This document shows, one piece after another, positions 34,399-47,078 of a stretch of DNA of 64,000 nt. The stretch lies in assembly GCA_017979445.1 (NCBI GenBank), contig JADQWC010000431.1, forward strand, positions 106,602 through 170,601, in the 5' to 3' direction. Every line of letters begins with the position of its first letter. Position 1 is the first letter of the stretch. The notes under the pieces are model-generated. The model was not told where the DNA came from. It saw nothing but the letters and a program-made list of their open reading frames with translations, and ran no database searches. Made by a program: the position numbers and the translations under genes. Origin of the DNA: Akebia trifoliata. Its lineage: Eukaryota; Streptophyta; Magnoliopsida; Ranunculales; Lardizabalaceae.

Positions 34399-34687
34399 TG
34401 TTACGATCTACAAGTTTTCCCCACATTTCTCTTAGTTTAGTTAAGTCAACTCCTTCCTATCAAGAGGGATAAGTTGTTGAGTCAGTCCTGGATTTCAAAT
34501 GAGGTTGTTGAGTTAGTAACTCACTCCTTCTATTGAGGAGAAGAGTAGGAATCAGTTGAGTCATTTAGTTTATAAATTATGAGCCTCTTACAGAGAAGAG
34601 GCAGAGAAGAATAACTAGCTAGTTTAATTTCTGTTTTGTATTTCAAATTCTATTGAGTTATTTATATATTAACAATAGGTCCTATCA
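34399..34687 (+). repeat. 3' LTR of the Reina-like element
   Basis: 289 bp copy of 29637-29925, preceded by ACCACAGGGGTGTAA, a short purine-containing tract in the polypurine position. Confidence 0.9.
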
Positions 34688-34870
34688 TTTGTCATCAGTT
34701 TGAAACTCGAGACGAAGTGTTTGTCATCACTTTGAAATCTCAGACGAGGATCAAAGGGTTTTTCATCTATTTGAAAAACCCAGACGAGGGTCAAAAGGGT
34801 TTGTCATCAGTTTGAAAACTCATACGAGATTCAAAGGGTTTGTCATCAATTTGAAAACCCAGTAATGAGT
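34688..34870. repeat. 39-bp tandem repeat, right part
   Basis: About five units of the array begun at 29551. Read on the minus strand, units encode a 13-residue motif of the type FQTDDKPFESRMS with many stops. Whether it was ever translated is unknown. The following 34871-35187 is AT-rich and has no recognised gene. Confidence 0.7.
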
Positions 34871-35192
34871 TATATATCTCATGAAATTCATCTATTAACC
34901 CTTCTTTCAATCGATTTAAAATATGAAAAATGGAGAAAGTGATGACGAACAGCAACGAAAAACTTACCTCTGAAAAATGAAAATCTCGACGGAAAAGAAC
35001 AAAGAAGATGAATGAACAGAGGGCCTTCATTGTCTTCTCTGGTAATGCTTCGTTTAGGGTTGAAGAAGAATAAACAAAGGGCTATTTTCGTTGGGTTCTG
35101 TTTGAGGATAACACCTGTCAATACTAATTTTCATCGAGGATATACATAAAACTGAGCTTTTTTTTTTTTTTTTTTTTAATAGTGTTTTGCTA

Positions 35193-35429
35193 TGTAAAAA
35201 AATGGTGTGTATAGAAAATAAACAAAGGAATTTGACTGAATTGAATTTGATGTGTATTACTAATGAATAAAGTACAAAATATATAACCATGTACAAGAAT
35301 CAATCAATGTTATTTCTAAGGCTAAGAAAATGCGATCCACCTATATTATCTTTAGAATGTCAAGGATCTAACTTATACTAACTTAGGAAAGTCAATCAAT
35401 TACATATATTATAATAATATTTCTTAATA
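35193..35429 (-). repeat. 3' LTR of the copia element
   Basis: 237 bp. Adjacent inside (35430-35445) the minus strand reads TTGAAAGGGAG, a polypurine tract. Lacks a short segment around 52860-52880 that the other LTR has. Confidence 0.88.
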
Positions 35430-35967
35430 CTCCCTTTCAAGTTGGAGAGTAGATTTCATGAAGTCTCAACTTGTTACGCAATGTCACAAATTGATCCTTC
35501 CCCAAGACTTTTATAAATACATCTACCAACTGGAAGTGTGTGGGAACGTAGAAACGACTAATCATTCCAGTTTGTAATTTTTCTCAAACTATGTGACAAT
35601 CTATTTTAATGTGCTTTGTACGTTCATGAAAAACGGGGTTCGCTGCAATATGCAAAGTTGCCTAATTGTCGCAGAACAATGGTATAGGAGATATTTGTAG
35701 AATTTTTAAGTCTTGTAATATATAGCGCAGCCAAGTCAACTCCAAACATGTGTTTGCCATAACTTGATACTCAGCCTCTACTGATGATCTTTAAACATTG
35801 GTTTGTTTCTTGGATTTCCATGAGATGAGAGAATTCCCAAGAAAAATATAATATCCTCTAACCGATCTCCTTGTGCTACGACAACCTCCCCAATTTGAAA
35901 CGCAAAAGGCTTTTAATGCAAGGTTGTTGGTGTAAGGTAATAATAAACCTTGACCAAGAGTACCTTT
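35430..35967 (-). pseudogene. copia RNase H (distal part of pol)
   Basis: Minus-strand frame begins directly at the nested insertion: GTLGQGLLL, then KAFCVSNWGGC(R)STRRSV and GYYIFLGNSLISWKSKKQ, the copia RNase H with the first catalytic D changed to N (SDWGG is usual, SNWGG here). A stop follows. Downstream SSVEAEYQVMA, LTWLRYILQDL and CDN...HERTKHIKIDCH are still readable. Its upstream continuation is at 48661, across the inserted element. Confidence 0.88.
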
Positions 35968-37516
35968 GTGTAGACACCTCATTTTTGCTTGCCTGATTAA
36001 TCAACTTGTCAACCCGATCAAGACGATTTCCAATGATGGATGATTATTCCAATGCTTTATCTGTTACTAAATATGTTTCAGAAATTCAGATGAAGTATCT
36101 CAAACTAAAAAAATTGTAGAAATCACGCTACGCTAGGAAAATATAACACCGAAAGCCTAAAAATCATCATTTTCAGACAAAAAAAAGCTTCATGATAAAA
36201 ATCACTAAAAATGATCAAATTATCAAAATACCCCTAATCTCAAAACATTCCTAGAGCCTACATTACGCTTAGGAAAACCCTTTCAAACACATAAAACAAT
36301 AAATCGAAACTAAATAAATCATTTCGTCAATTTTCACAAAATTTAACAAAATTACAAAAATACCCCTCATAAAGTTAATGATCATTTCATACAAAAAATT
36401 TCATAAATGACACAAACCAATATTCCCATTGAATTCCTTATGAAAAATTGATTCTAAAACATCCTGGAACATTGAAAAACGACTTAAAACGCAAAAAATC
36501 ATCTCTAAGGGTAAAATGGTAATTTTATAATTTTAATAATTAAAAATTATGAAATTAATAAATAAAACATTAATTAATGTAAAGTGAAATCCTAATTAAA
36601 ATTAAATTTTTTTAAGTCAAGTCAATCAAGTAAGACTTAAGTCAAAATCCTAAAATCTAGTCAATTAAGTTAGACTTAAGTCAAAATCCTAAAATCAAGT
36701 CAATCAAGTAAGACTTAAGTCAAAACCCTAAATTCTAGTCAGTCAAGTGAGACTTAGGTCAAAATTCTAATCAATCTAATAAGACCAAAGTCAAACCCTA
36801 ACCCTAATAGAATTCTAATTAAACTCTAAAACTATCTAAAAAAAAACATAATTAAATTCTAAAACTATCTAAAAGAAACATAATCTAACTCTATCTGTAT
36901 CTAAAAAGTTCTTAAAAAATCTATAAATAAGGGTCTCTACAACTTATTTTTGTATCCAAGAGAAAATTCTAAAAAAAGTAGGTCAAGAAGCCTCCCCAAC
37001 CTTCCCAAAACCCTGATTTTGAAGTCCTAACCCCTTACCTATCATTCAAACCCCAACTTTTGCTCAAAAAACACCTAAAAATCCTTCAAAAACACCCAGA
37101 AATCCATCAAAAATTAGGAAGCACTAAGATCTAAGAGGAGATACTTCATCTTGGAGATCCGAAGTGGATCTAGTAACTGAAACGAAACAAGGAATCTCTT
37201 TGCCAACTCTGAGGGAATTATCGCTGTGATCATCTAGATATTTTTTATTCTTATTTTTTTATTATTTATTTAGGTCTTTTAGCAATGTAGTTTTATTTAG
37301 AAAAACTAGAGACCAGCGTCTGTCGGGCGGGGTTGGTGTCTAACACCTTCCAACCCCGTAACGTGATCCTTAGACCCGTATTTTCTTTCATAAATTAGTA
37401 TTATTTACCTTTTAGAATTAATGTTCGATTCCTAGACCATAAAAACTAGGTGGCGACTCCCAAATCTCAAAAATCAAAAGCGGATCCCCACACCCCGCGG
37501 ATCGAGAGCGCTTTCA
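35968..37516 (+). repeat. 5' LTR of the nested Tat-type element
   Basis: 1549 bp. Contains a tandem array of about 45 bp units (about 36612-36790) with AGTCAATCAAGTAAGACTTA-type sequence, also present in the 3' LTR at about 47717-47900. Near its end the block TCGGGCGGGGTTGGTG...ACACCTTCCAACCCCGTAAC resembles other Tat LTRs. Confidence 0.9.
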
Positions 37517-38949
37517 GTGGCGACTCCACTGGGGATTATTGAGGATCAAACTTGAAAACCCCCAAGTATGGAAACATTACCATTTAGACCTAGTTTTTCT
37601 TATATTTGTTTTGTTTATTTTTAGTTTATTTGATTCTTTTATTTTTGAGATTGTATTATATTCTCTCGGCATCATTTTTAGCATATTATTATGGAATATT
37701 ATTTGCTATGATTCAATTTAGGATCGTTTGGGATGACCCTAAATAATGCAAGATATTGAGAAGATGATGACGTGGAAAAATGGATGTTGACCCATTTTTA
37801 TTTGGATTCTTTTTTGGGTTTGTATTATCTTTTATTGATATCCTTTGGTTCGATTTTAGATACTTTGATTTGGCATATCATTTTTTGTATGGTTTAATCT
37901 AGGGTCATTTTGGATGACCCTAAATAATGAAATATTTAAATTGACATATGAATTGAGGATGAGATGATGCTGAAATTGACTATAAAAGTTTGGAGAGCAT
38001 ATTCTTGGATTTTTTTTATGGTCCCAATTAAAGGTCGATTTGGGAGACTCCCAAATAATCTAATGGTTTAAAGGAAAATAACGAGATAAAATGGAATGAA
38101 GGTTGTTAGATCATAAAGATTTTTTTTTTAAATAAAAAAAAATTTTACTTATTTATTTTTATTTTTATTTTTTAGTTTTTTTATTTAATTTTTTTTAGGG
38201 TATATGCATTGATCTCTGATGGTAAATTTTTTTAAAAAATTTTTAAAAAAATGTTAAAAAAAGTTTTTAAAAAAATTTAAAAAAAAGTTTAAAAAAATAT
38301 GAAAAAAAAATTATAAAAAAATGTTTTTAAAAAAATTATAAAAAATTGTTTTAAAAAAACGTAAAAAAAAATTATAAAAATTAAATAAAAAATAGAAAAT
38401 TTCTCTTTGTCTCAAAATTTTTTATTTTAAACAATATTTGGTTTTTCTCTTTAAAAAAAAAAGGTAACAATTTATTTTTTAAAACTGAATTCAATTTTTC
38501 TTTATTTCTTTAAAAAAAAACGTTTTAAAAAAAATCAATTTCTTCAAGTAAGAGAGAAGTTTTTTGGTGTTGCTCAGCAAAATAAAATTCAATTTATTTT
38601 CTTTAAAAAAATAATAAGAAATAAATTTTTTATAAGAATGATCATAATTTATTATCTCGACAATTATCATTCTATTCTTAACTTAATATATTCTTTGAAA
38701 TCTCAACTTGTTTAAGGTCGCCCAAAATGATCTTTGATTGGACTATAAAGATAAAATAATAAAAAATTATTTTTATTCATTCTATGTCGGTTTCAATGTT
38801 AAATCTGATTGAATATTCTGTGATTGCCCATTTGATATGCCATGATCTGATATATCTTTATGATGTGCATGCTTTGATCTTAAATTGAATATTATGGATG
38901 TTGTTTATATTTTGTTTAATATTTGAAATCCATATTGTGATAATCTGAT
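37517..38949 (+). other. leader of the nested Tat-type element, part 1
   Basis: Primer block TGGCGACTCCACTGGGG at 37518-37534. Then three copies of a hairpin-forming motif: 37720-37740, 37901-37921 (AGGGTCATTTTGGATGACCCT, eight-base perfect stem) and, weaker, 38031-38052. From 38120 to 38640 low-complexity A/T sequence. No coding region. Confidence 0.7.
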
Positions 38950-39762
38950 CTGGCCCATACCCGGGCACACCCCACCCTACTTTGCACACACCATTAGCAC
39001 GTTTATTTTGTTGCATTGCACGCTTGCATGTCCCTTCTAGCCAACGTGACACTAGTGCGTGGGTCGGTCTCTTCAGAGATGCGATGTCATTCATGAAAAC
39101 CACAACTCCAGTCACGTACCTTAAGGTATATAAAACTAGGACATCAGTACCGTTTGATCAGGTGACTCTGAAAGGTATATAGATGCACCCATCCTGGGAC
39201 GACCTGAACCTTTTGTCCTATTATAAGCCGCATAATCACATGTCTCGATTGCCAACGTAGTACTAGTACGTGGTCGGTTCCCTCGTGGGATGCTAAATCA
39301 TTTATGAAAGCTACAACCCTAGACTCGTACTTATATGGTATATCAAAGATAATCCAAGTTCACCAATTGCACTTCTTGATTAAAATCAGTGCCTAAACAA
39401 GATCCTGTCCCGTTGTACCCTATTGTACGAGGGGGATAGACTACGTCTATTCTAGATGAGAGGTATTTAAGAAGGCCCTTGCTGAGCATTATGTGCCACC
39501 TCTCAACTAGGGATTAAATTGGCTGCTTTTGACTTCAGAGAAATGGGTTGGAGTTTTAGATTATCACCTATACGGTATATCAAACCAAGTCACCACGTAT
39601 CGTCTAATTGAGTATGCTCAAGAGGTATATAGGTGTACTTCAGCAAGGGTGACTAGATAAATTGCATTACACGAAGTAAATTTAGAGTCTAGGAACTTTC
39701 CTATAAGTCACGACTCGAACCGACTATGGGTGTTCCTGGGTTACTCTAATCAATCCAACCAA
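38950..39762 (+). other. conserved leader module (nested Tat-type copy)
   Basis: Counterpart of 24845-25615. It has an internal two-fold structure: CCAACGTGACACTAGTGCGT...CATTCATGAAAACCACAACT at about 39040-39110 resembles CCAACGTAGTACTAGTACGT...CATTTATGAAAGCTACAACC at about 39250-39320. Five GGTATAT motifs (about 39124, 39169, 39332, 39570, 39629) are spaced through it. Confidence 0.85.
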
Positions 39763-39813
39763 CAGGTAAGTGGGCGAACCAATCCAGACCGTTCAAACTA
39801 GACCCGTAATATT

Positions 39814-42800
39814 TGTGACGTCCCGCCAAACGCTAACACAAATCCCAATGCCAAACCTCAAGGTACTAGGTGGCACCTTGAAATTTCGGTATGGTCTCCT
39901 CTGTTTATGTCAGCGTTTCACGGAACTCAAACCTGATAAACCAATCCATAACAAAACCTATATATAAAGATATAAATACAGGAAATGAACAGCGGAAGAC
40001 TAAATACATCTAACATGTAAGTAGATCAGAGTGCGGAAGATTTATCAATATACAGGCTTACCAAAACACTCTCACTCTAACATAGGCCTAAACTCTCAAT
40101 CCAAAAACTACATACATCCTGGATGAAACTGACAACACTAACGGATGTAGCCCTAGTGCTCACCAGGCAATAAACTCTGATCGTCGATCTGACCGACCAG
40201 ATGCTCCTCAATTACTGACTCTGCGCCTGTCTCGATAACTGTAAGTGCTGAAACTAAAAAAAAATAGGAAGGAAAGGGTGAGTAACAATGGTTACCCAGT
40301 AAGTCCACAACCAATTCCTACTAATAACCCTTCCTAAGCATGATCGAATAAAGAATACTGAGCATTTTAATACATGCAAGGTTTTACAAGATAAATTATG
40401 ATCAACTGGTACATATAGTCAGGGATGAGCAACTAAACAGTTTTTAAAAAATTACACCTAGCATCAATCATCCATACTCATTATACATATTCCATTTTAT
40501 GCAAATAATCTTGATAACATTGAAATATTAGACATGCTTCTCATTTATAATTCAAAATATAACAACAGCTACATAATACAAATGGTGGAGTATTGGAATT
40601 AAAGAGTTGGGATTCACGACTAGATCACTCCCAGTCAGGACATGATATTCCTCAATAACAACGTTGTTCCTGATTTTGTGGCTGGTCATGTCTACCACGC
40701 TTGCGGGACCATTTATCCGGCTCAAGCTGGTCGTTTGACGTGACCGTAAGCAATGGGTCTCTTTTCGATATGTCAGAACGTTTGACTACTACTAGATTGT
40801 TAGTGATCACTGACTAATCATCTTCGTCTATGCCTATCAGGCGTGCATGTGATTCCCAAATGACACTCCACTCGTATACGACCACCTTTACAATACACGT
40901 TCACTGGTAAAGATAAGAAAGGAATGGACTTGGATTCCAGTTGTGACTCCACTCTCATACGCGTCTCATACCACGTATGAGTTTGGTGGTCCCTACCATA
41001 CATCCCAGGATAGTGCACCCCTCCGGATGATGTGACACACTATCCCTTCAGGCATTCGCAAACCCTTTAACAGCTCACAAAATAGCTACGTATATATATG
41101 ATTTTTCATTTAAAACAAAAGAGAAATTAACATAACAGAGTTGAGAATGGATATCCAGTTCCTACCATGCAACTGTGGCCACCCGGCCTAAAATAAAAAT
41201 AGTACTCGGAGCCTCTACGCCAACATAAATTTAAATAAACATGCAACCCTTTCATTAATAACCTGGATACCCTTTCACCAACCTACATACGACATACAAT
41301 GTAAAATGCAGACGTCACCCCTTGGGTGTGACTCTGACATTTTACCGATTCATCCATTTTCCCATTCTCTCAACATTCTCACTTTTCATCTTTTCAAATC
41401 AACCATCCATTTCCAATCTTTCAAATTTGTTCTTTTGGTCTTTCCATTGAAAACCATCAAAGTCTATAAAAAAAAATAAGGTCCCGTGGTGCACGGTACT
41501 TAAGCTGGCCAAAGTAGTAAAAGCTGGTGAAAATTTGACTAAGTGTTGGAAACTCAATTTTTCAAAGTTCTCGAAATGAAAAATGGGTTTTTCGAAATGA
41601 AAGTCTCGATCATGAGATTCGCAACCATATAATTTTTGTAATCTAATTCAAAGTAATGCGAAAGTTATTACATTTTGAAAACTTGCCGAAAACGTCAAAA
41701 TTTACCTTTTGTTCTTGAAACTAAAATTCGGATTTTAATCCTTTGAGATTTGGATCTTGAAACCATTTCCATTGTTCCGAAATAGGGGGTAAAACCTTAA
41801 TTTCATTAAAGAACTTAAAAATTAAAGAGGACATTTACTTAAATATTTTTAATGAAATGAAGGGTGGGAAATCAAGTATAGGCAATGGGAAGGTCAAGGC
41901 AAAAGTCAGAACTCAGTGCTGAAGAGAACTGTGTCTGTTGGTGGCTGTCGGCGGCAGAATCAACATGCTGTCGGTGGAACCGACAAAATACACATCGGCA
42001 GGTATCGGTGGGTCCGACGGTCCTGTCGACAAAACAAAATTTTCGGCGTCTTCTTGATTTCGTCGGTGGCAGAAGCGACATTCTGTCGGTGGGACCGATA
42101 GAATGCCTTCGGCAGGTGCAGGTGGCACCGATCCTTCCTGCCGACAGCCTGAACCTCACTCGAACCTTTGAGTTTTCAATCCCCTTTTCGATTTCTTCTT
42201 CCATTCTTCAAACCATTCAACCCACCCACGATTTTGTTATCAAAATTCGATAAAACATAATCAAAACACCTACTTCTACCATGAATTTGAAATCAAACAC
42301 CAATTTCTACGAGTTAAATGCAAACAATAAGTTTTGTTTCAAACCTCTAAATGCACATTTGAGAAATCTAAAGTTATCAATAGGAATTGAAAGTCCCCTA
42401 CATGGTTGTGGACGCCAAAGGCGATGAACTCATACAAAGATCAAAGTTGGTGGTGAAAGAGTTGGTGTTGAGCTGAGTTTGATGCAAAGCGAGCTAGGGT
42501 TTGCAAGGTATCCGACAATGACGTTCTCCTTCGCTTCTACAATGAAGTATAGACCTAGCTCCTAACTCGATGAAACCCTCGGATGGAAGATGTTGAGGTT
42601 TACTCGAGCTACCCGGTTGGTTTTGATGGAGGATGGGGAAAACGAACAAGAATGGGTAAGTAAAGATGGTGAAGTCGTAGCTCTCGACGTGGCCGACAAC
42701 TTTGCCTTCTTCGTCGAGGTTCAACTCGGCTTCGTTCGCGCACAAACTTGATGGAAATGGGTCGAAACCCTAGGGTGGAGAAGTGGCTGTCATTTGGAGT

Positions 42801-43271
42801 TTCTTAGAGAAGAAGAGGAAAGAATGAAATAAAAGAAATCAGATTCCTTTTTATAATAAAGCTGAGGGGCATACTTGTAATTCCCCCCTTATTTCTAGTT
42901 TCGACCGTAACTTAACTATTCGGACTCGAAAATTGACAAACGATACTATTTCGAATAATTCTTCGCTATGGACCTAATGGTGTTATCAATTCTTTTTTAT
43001 TCTCTCTCTAACAAAATTTCACTGTTTTGGGTCCTAGTCAATGCGAAATTCGAGGATTTGTTAACTTTTTCATCCGAACTCGAATTCAAACTTGCTCACA
43101 GGCTAAAGTATATATTACGATAGTTTTGAAACTAATGGAGAAGTCGATTTTCCTCGAAATTAATCATAGAAATATTCGAGTATATTCCTCTAAGTATCTC
43201 TTTTAATATTTTCCTCCAATTCTCATCATTTAATTTTCTCGAGATATGAGTTGAAAATCTGGGGTGTTACA
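39814..43271 (-). mobile_element. solo LTR, Tekay-like family, 3.46 kb
   Basis: Plus strand TGTGACGTCCCGCC...GGGGTGTTACA, flanked by the target duplication ATATT (39809-39813 and 43272-43276). Read on the minus strand it starts TGTAACACCCC, the usual start of Del/Tekay LTRs, and a TTATAAAAAGG box lies at about 42848-42860 on that strand. Ends match the copies at 59333 and 60682. No primer site, gag or pol within, so it is a solo LTR left by LTR-LTR recombination. The middle contains GTCGGTGG/ACCGAC repeats at 41925-42150. Confidence 0.85.
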
Positions 43272-43276
43272 ATATT

Positions 43277-44980
43277 GGTCTTACCCAATGTGTGAATGTA
43301 AATCAATTGGCCCAATCAATAAATGGATCAAACTGATCAATATCAAACTGGTTGGATTAATTGATTTTTCTTTCAAAGATTTAGACTATCTTATACCAAA
43401 AAGATTCGATCTTAGGGTCAAATTAATTTGTCTGATCAAAGGTTCTATCCTAATCAGGGGTAGACTCGTAACTAATCTTTTTCACATTCTTGGTCACTAT
43501 AGACTTATAGTGTATTTGGATTCGATATTTCCCACTAGAGGGCTAATTTATATCAAAATTTTAATCATGTGGTTAAGAGTCAAACCTTCATAATCGATGG
43601 TTAATCTTAGGTGTTCTAAACATCTCATTTATGTCATTTTGGTTCCGTCAAAAGAGTCGTCTAGTCAAAGTACCAATATCAAGTATAAGTAGTCCATCCA
43701 CCCAGAAGGACCTTCTCGCTTTGTAAATAATTGTCCCTGAGTTTTCTTTGAGTTTCAATCCAGTTTTCGTCAGTCTTTAAATCCAGTTAGTTGTTTCAGT
43801 TACGTTAGTCTTTCTTCAACTTTCAAGTTTTAGTCGAGTTCCAATAAATATAGAAGCTTTTGATTATCATACGTACAATAATGATGTGAACATAAAATTA
43901 GATATGAGGAATGCCTCAAAGCTCACTAATCAAATTTGATAAATATTAGAATTAAATAATACACTCAAAAAAGTGCAAATGGGTACTACCTTATCCTCAG
44001 GGGAATATGAAAGAATAATAAACTTACCTAAGAAGTTCAACAACGTTCCTACATAGTCTCATGAGGATATAAAGTCAATGATGATTTTCAAAGTCAAAGT
44101 TCATCGATTAAGAATGATGCAGTTGAAACTATCGACAAAGGTGTTAAGACCCACAAGAAGGGATCCATCATGTTTTTCACTCAAGAGAGAAAGTCTCATT
44201 CACAAAAGAATAAAAGATTTTCTGGAAGTTCTAGAAAAGTTGAACGGTTAAATACAAAGAACTCAATCACACTCAATTTTGTAGAAGAAGATTGAAGATT
44301 ACTCTTTCTCAGAAGAAGATTGAAGATTTCTCCTTTTTAAAAGAAAACCATACTCGACAGAGTAATCAAGATATCGAGTTCCTAGAACCTTGACCAAATC
44401 AATTAACATTTCACCAAAGAAGGCCTCCTTTGGTCAAACCATTTTTTTGTCTTACCAAGAAGAAGATAACCTTCTTTAGCCTCTCGCAGTCTTTAAAAAA
44501 AATCAATAGCCTCTTCTTTCTAAACCACACCGACCAACCTTGGGAGGGAATCTTAGTATGAACTACGTTTTGACCTAATCCCAAAAGAAAAAAAGAAATA
44601 TTTGGGGTACGTAGGCAACCTGAGAAGTTACTTCAAGCTTGGTCACGCAAAGAATATGTGTATTCTCTTAAGAAAAGTATCATCTAAAAGGAAAATCCCC
44701 TATTGAAAGGTTCAAAAGAAAAGAATGCCAAAGTAGAGGCATTAGAAAAAAGAATCAAAAGAATTGAAAAAAAGAAAAGAATGTCAAACTAAGGGAATTT
44801 ACAAAAAAAATTAAAATAATTGATAGAAAATAGAGAATATCAAATTAGGGGTATTTTGGGAAGTTGAATCTTATATCTTTTCTTTCTAAACCATATGCTA
44901 AGCCCACCAATTAAGTCCTCCTGAATGCTAATTGACTCGGTTAAGGTGTAGGGAACCAAGAAGTTGTCGAGTTGGTTAGT
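43277..44980 (+). other. internal region of the nested Tat-type element, non-coding
   Basis: Continuation after the solo LTR. No retroviral domain could be read in any frame. The block GGGGTACGTAGGCAACCTGAG at about 44605 recurs in plant Tat-type 3' regions. The rest is A-rich with short ORFs only. Confidence 0.5.
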
Positions 44981-45195
44981 CAAAATCATCAAGAAGAAAG
45001 AAAGTTCGCTAAGTCGAAAATCCAAAAGGGCAACTTTGGGAAAAGTTAGGGCATAATCATTAAAAAAGGCATGCTAAGTTAAAAATCTGAAAAGGTGACC
45101 TAGGCAAAAATCAACGCATCATTAGAAAAAGAAAAACAAAGCCCACTAGATTGAAAATCTGAAGAGGCGATCTAGGTAAAAATTAGGGCATCATC
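44981..45195 (+). repeat. three-unit tandem repeat, about 70 bp
   Basis: Three diverged units with GCTAAGT(T/C)GAAAATC..., AAAAGG(C/T)GACCTAGGCAAAAAT and GGGCATCAT. Starts near 45006, 45070 and 45140. Confidence 0.75.
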
Positions 45196-45835
45196 AAATT
45201 AGGGGAAAGGTTTCATCAAAAAGAAAAATTTAGAAGGAAGCTTGTGCAGAAATTAAGAAATGCAGAACCATTCAAGCCACAACATTCGATGAAAATAATG
45301 TTAAAGTTGAAGAAACTCAGAAGCCATTTTGAAAATATTGTAGAATATTTAGGAGTATATTTACTTGTTCAAGTGTTCGCCAAAGAAAAATGTAGAACCA
45401 TCGACCACTTTGAGAAAGATCTTCTATTCCAATAATTATCAAGATTGTAAGTTCAACTTAAACATTTCTCAAAAGAAAATAATCAAATTCTTTATTGCAC
45501 ATATGATAATCTTAAGAATCTTAAAAATTTAAAAGAATGTTGATTCTTCTGTCTGTCATATATCGGAGTCCATAGCTACTCGTGCAATTCATTCCATCAG
45601 TTTCGTAGTTAAGTTCCAGTTAAAGCTAACTTTGAAACTAGGGGCATTTTTGAAAGTCTTTGTGATTCTAAAATTTTGTTCTTAATTACATGATCAAAAA
45701 GAAAATCTTATTCAAAAGACTAAAAGTCCGGCGAAGATAATTATGAATCCAGATGCATGATGAGCCAATAAAGGCCCAATCTCCCGATCTTTAAGCTCAA
45801 TAATACCGAGTCTTTAATTAATCCAAGCACGAGAA

Positions 45836-46640
45836 GCGTGGCTTAATAAGTTCGAGTCCGAGAAATGAGACTCCAACTTTTTTTGAATCATAGAATAAAT
45901 TAACATGATTGTTTAAGTTCTTGTAAATCTAACCCGAGAAACGTGGCTTAGTAAGTTCGAGTCTGAGAAACGAGACTCCATTTTTTTGTTGAATCATAGA
46001 ATGAATTAACAGGATTGTTTAAGTTCCTATAAACCTTAGCCAGGGTCCAAGAAGCGAGACTCCAACTTTTTTGAATCATAAAAAGAATTAATAGGATTGT
46101 TTAAGATCCTATAAATCTAAGCCCGAGAAACGTGGCTTAGTAAGTTCGAGTCCAAGAAACGAGACTCCAACTTCTTTTGAATCATAGAATGAATTAATAT
46201 GATTATTTAAGTTCCTATAAATCTAAGCCCGAGAAATGTGGCTTAGTAAATTCGAGTCCGAGAAACTAGACTCCAACTTTTTTTTGAATCATAATATGAA
46301 TTAACAGGATTGTTTAAGTTCCTGTAAACCTTAGCCCGAGAAACGTGGCTCCAATAAGTTCGAGTCTGAGAAACGAGACTCTAACTTTTTTAAATCATAG
46401 AATGAATTAACAAGATTGTTTAAGTTCCTGTAAACCTTAGCCTGAGAAACGTGGCTCTAATAAGTTCGAGTTCGAGAAATGAAACTTCAACATTTTTGAA
46501 TCATAGAATGAATTAACATGATTGTTTAAGTTCTTGTAAACCTTAGCCCAAGAAGCGTGGCTACAATAAGCTCGAATTCGATAAACGAGACTCAAATTTT
46601 TTTGAACTCTAAAAAAAATTTCAAATAGGATTTAACGAAG
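45836..46640 (+). repeat. eight-unit tandem repeat, about 107 bp
   Basis: Units contain TTCGAGTCCGAGAAACGAGA, GAATCATAGAATGAATTAAC, GATTGTTTAAGTTCCTGTAA and CCCGAGAAACGTGGCT. Copies of the GAGTC-GAGAAACGAGACTC block lie near 45850, 45957, 46036 (shortened unit), 46146, 46253, 46361, 46467 and 46571. The region 46641-47078 after it is non-coding. Confidence 0.88.
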
Positions 46641-47078
46641 TTCCTACAATATTATAACTCTAACCTTGCCATGATTACTTTCGTTGCATAGGTGTATTTC
46701 AATTTGAATCATTATTGTCAGTAAGAGAAGATCTCTACAACCTGACATTCTTTTCAATCGATGAAAGTTTATTCTCAATGATCCGATAGAATACTCAGAA
46801 AGCATCACACCATTGCACACATGTGCACTTTTGCATTAGTCAAGGTGAATATTTCAAAATTCAAGGATTTGACATCGTTAGTGAGAGCTCGCGCTCGAGG
46901 ACCTGACAACTTTTAATTCAGGGAGAGTTTTTACCCTCAAGGATCCGAACATTCCGATGAATTGCTAAATCAGGCTGCAAAATGAAATGTCACTAACTTT
47001 GGCATTTGGATATCGCACTATCTACCGAAATAGATTTGCTATCTAATTTACTTAAACCCTCTGTCAAAAAGAGGCATC

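Larger units (their letters stand above)
29637..34687 (+). mobile_element. Reina-like chromovirus (Ty3), 5.05 kb, broken
   Basis: Two 289-bp LTRs (29637-29925, 34399-34687), beginning TGTTACG and ending CCTATCA, with 13 differences by eye. TGGTATCAGAAC at 29929 is the primer site. Gag, protease, RT, RNase H, integrase and a C-terminal chromodomain follow in order. Small size, short LTRs and chromodomain fit the Reina clade. Several stops and frameshifts. No matching 5-bp target duplication was found (GGTAA versus TTTGT). Confidence 0.9.

Noticed and set aside
34791..35121. Possible small secreted peptide gene on the minus strand
   Set aside because: Hydrophobic start and a GTAAGT are present, but the frame runs into the 39-bp repeat with stops and there is no supporting homology.
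39766..39775. CAGGTAAGT-like splice donor after the leader module
   Set aside because: Not present at the matching place of the Ogre leader, and no acceptor could be paired.
41872..42253. Overlapping frames of 110-122 residues on both strands
   Set aside because: Produced by the GC-rich hairpin repeat in the solo LTR. Codon content follows the repeat.
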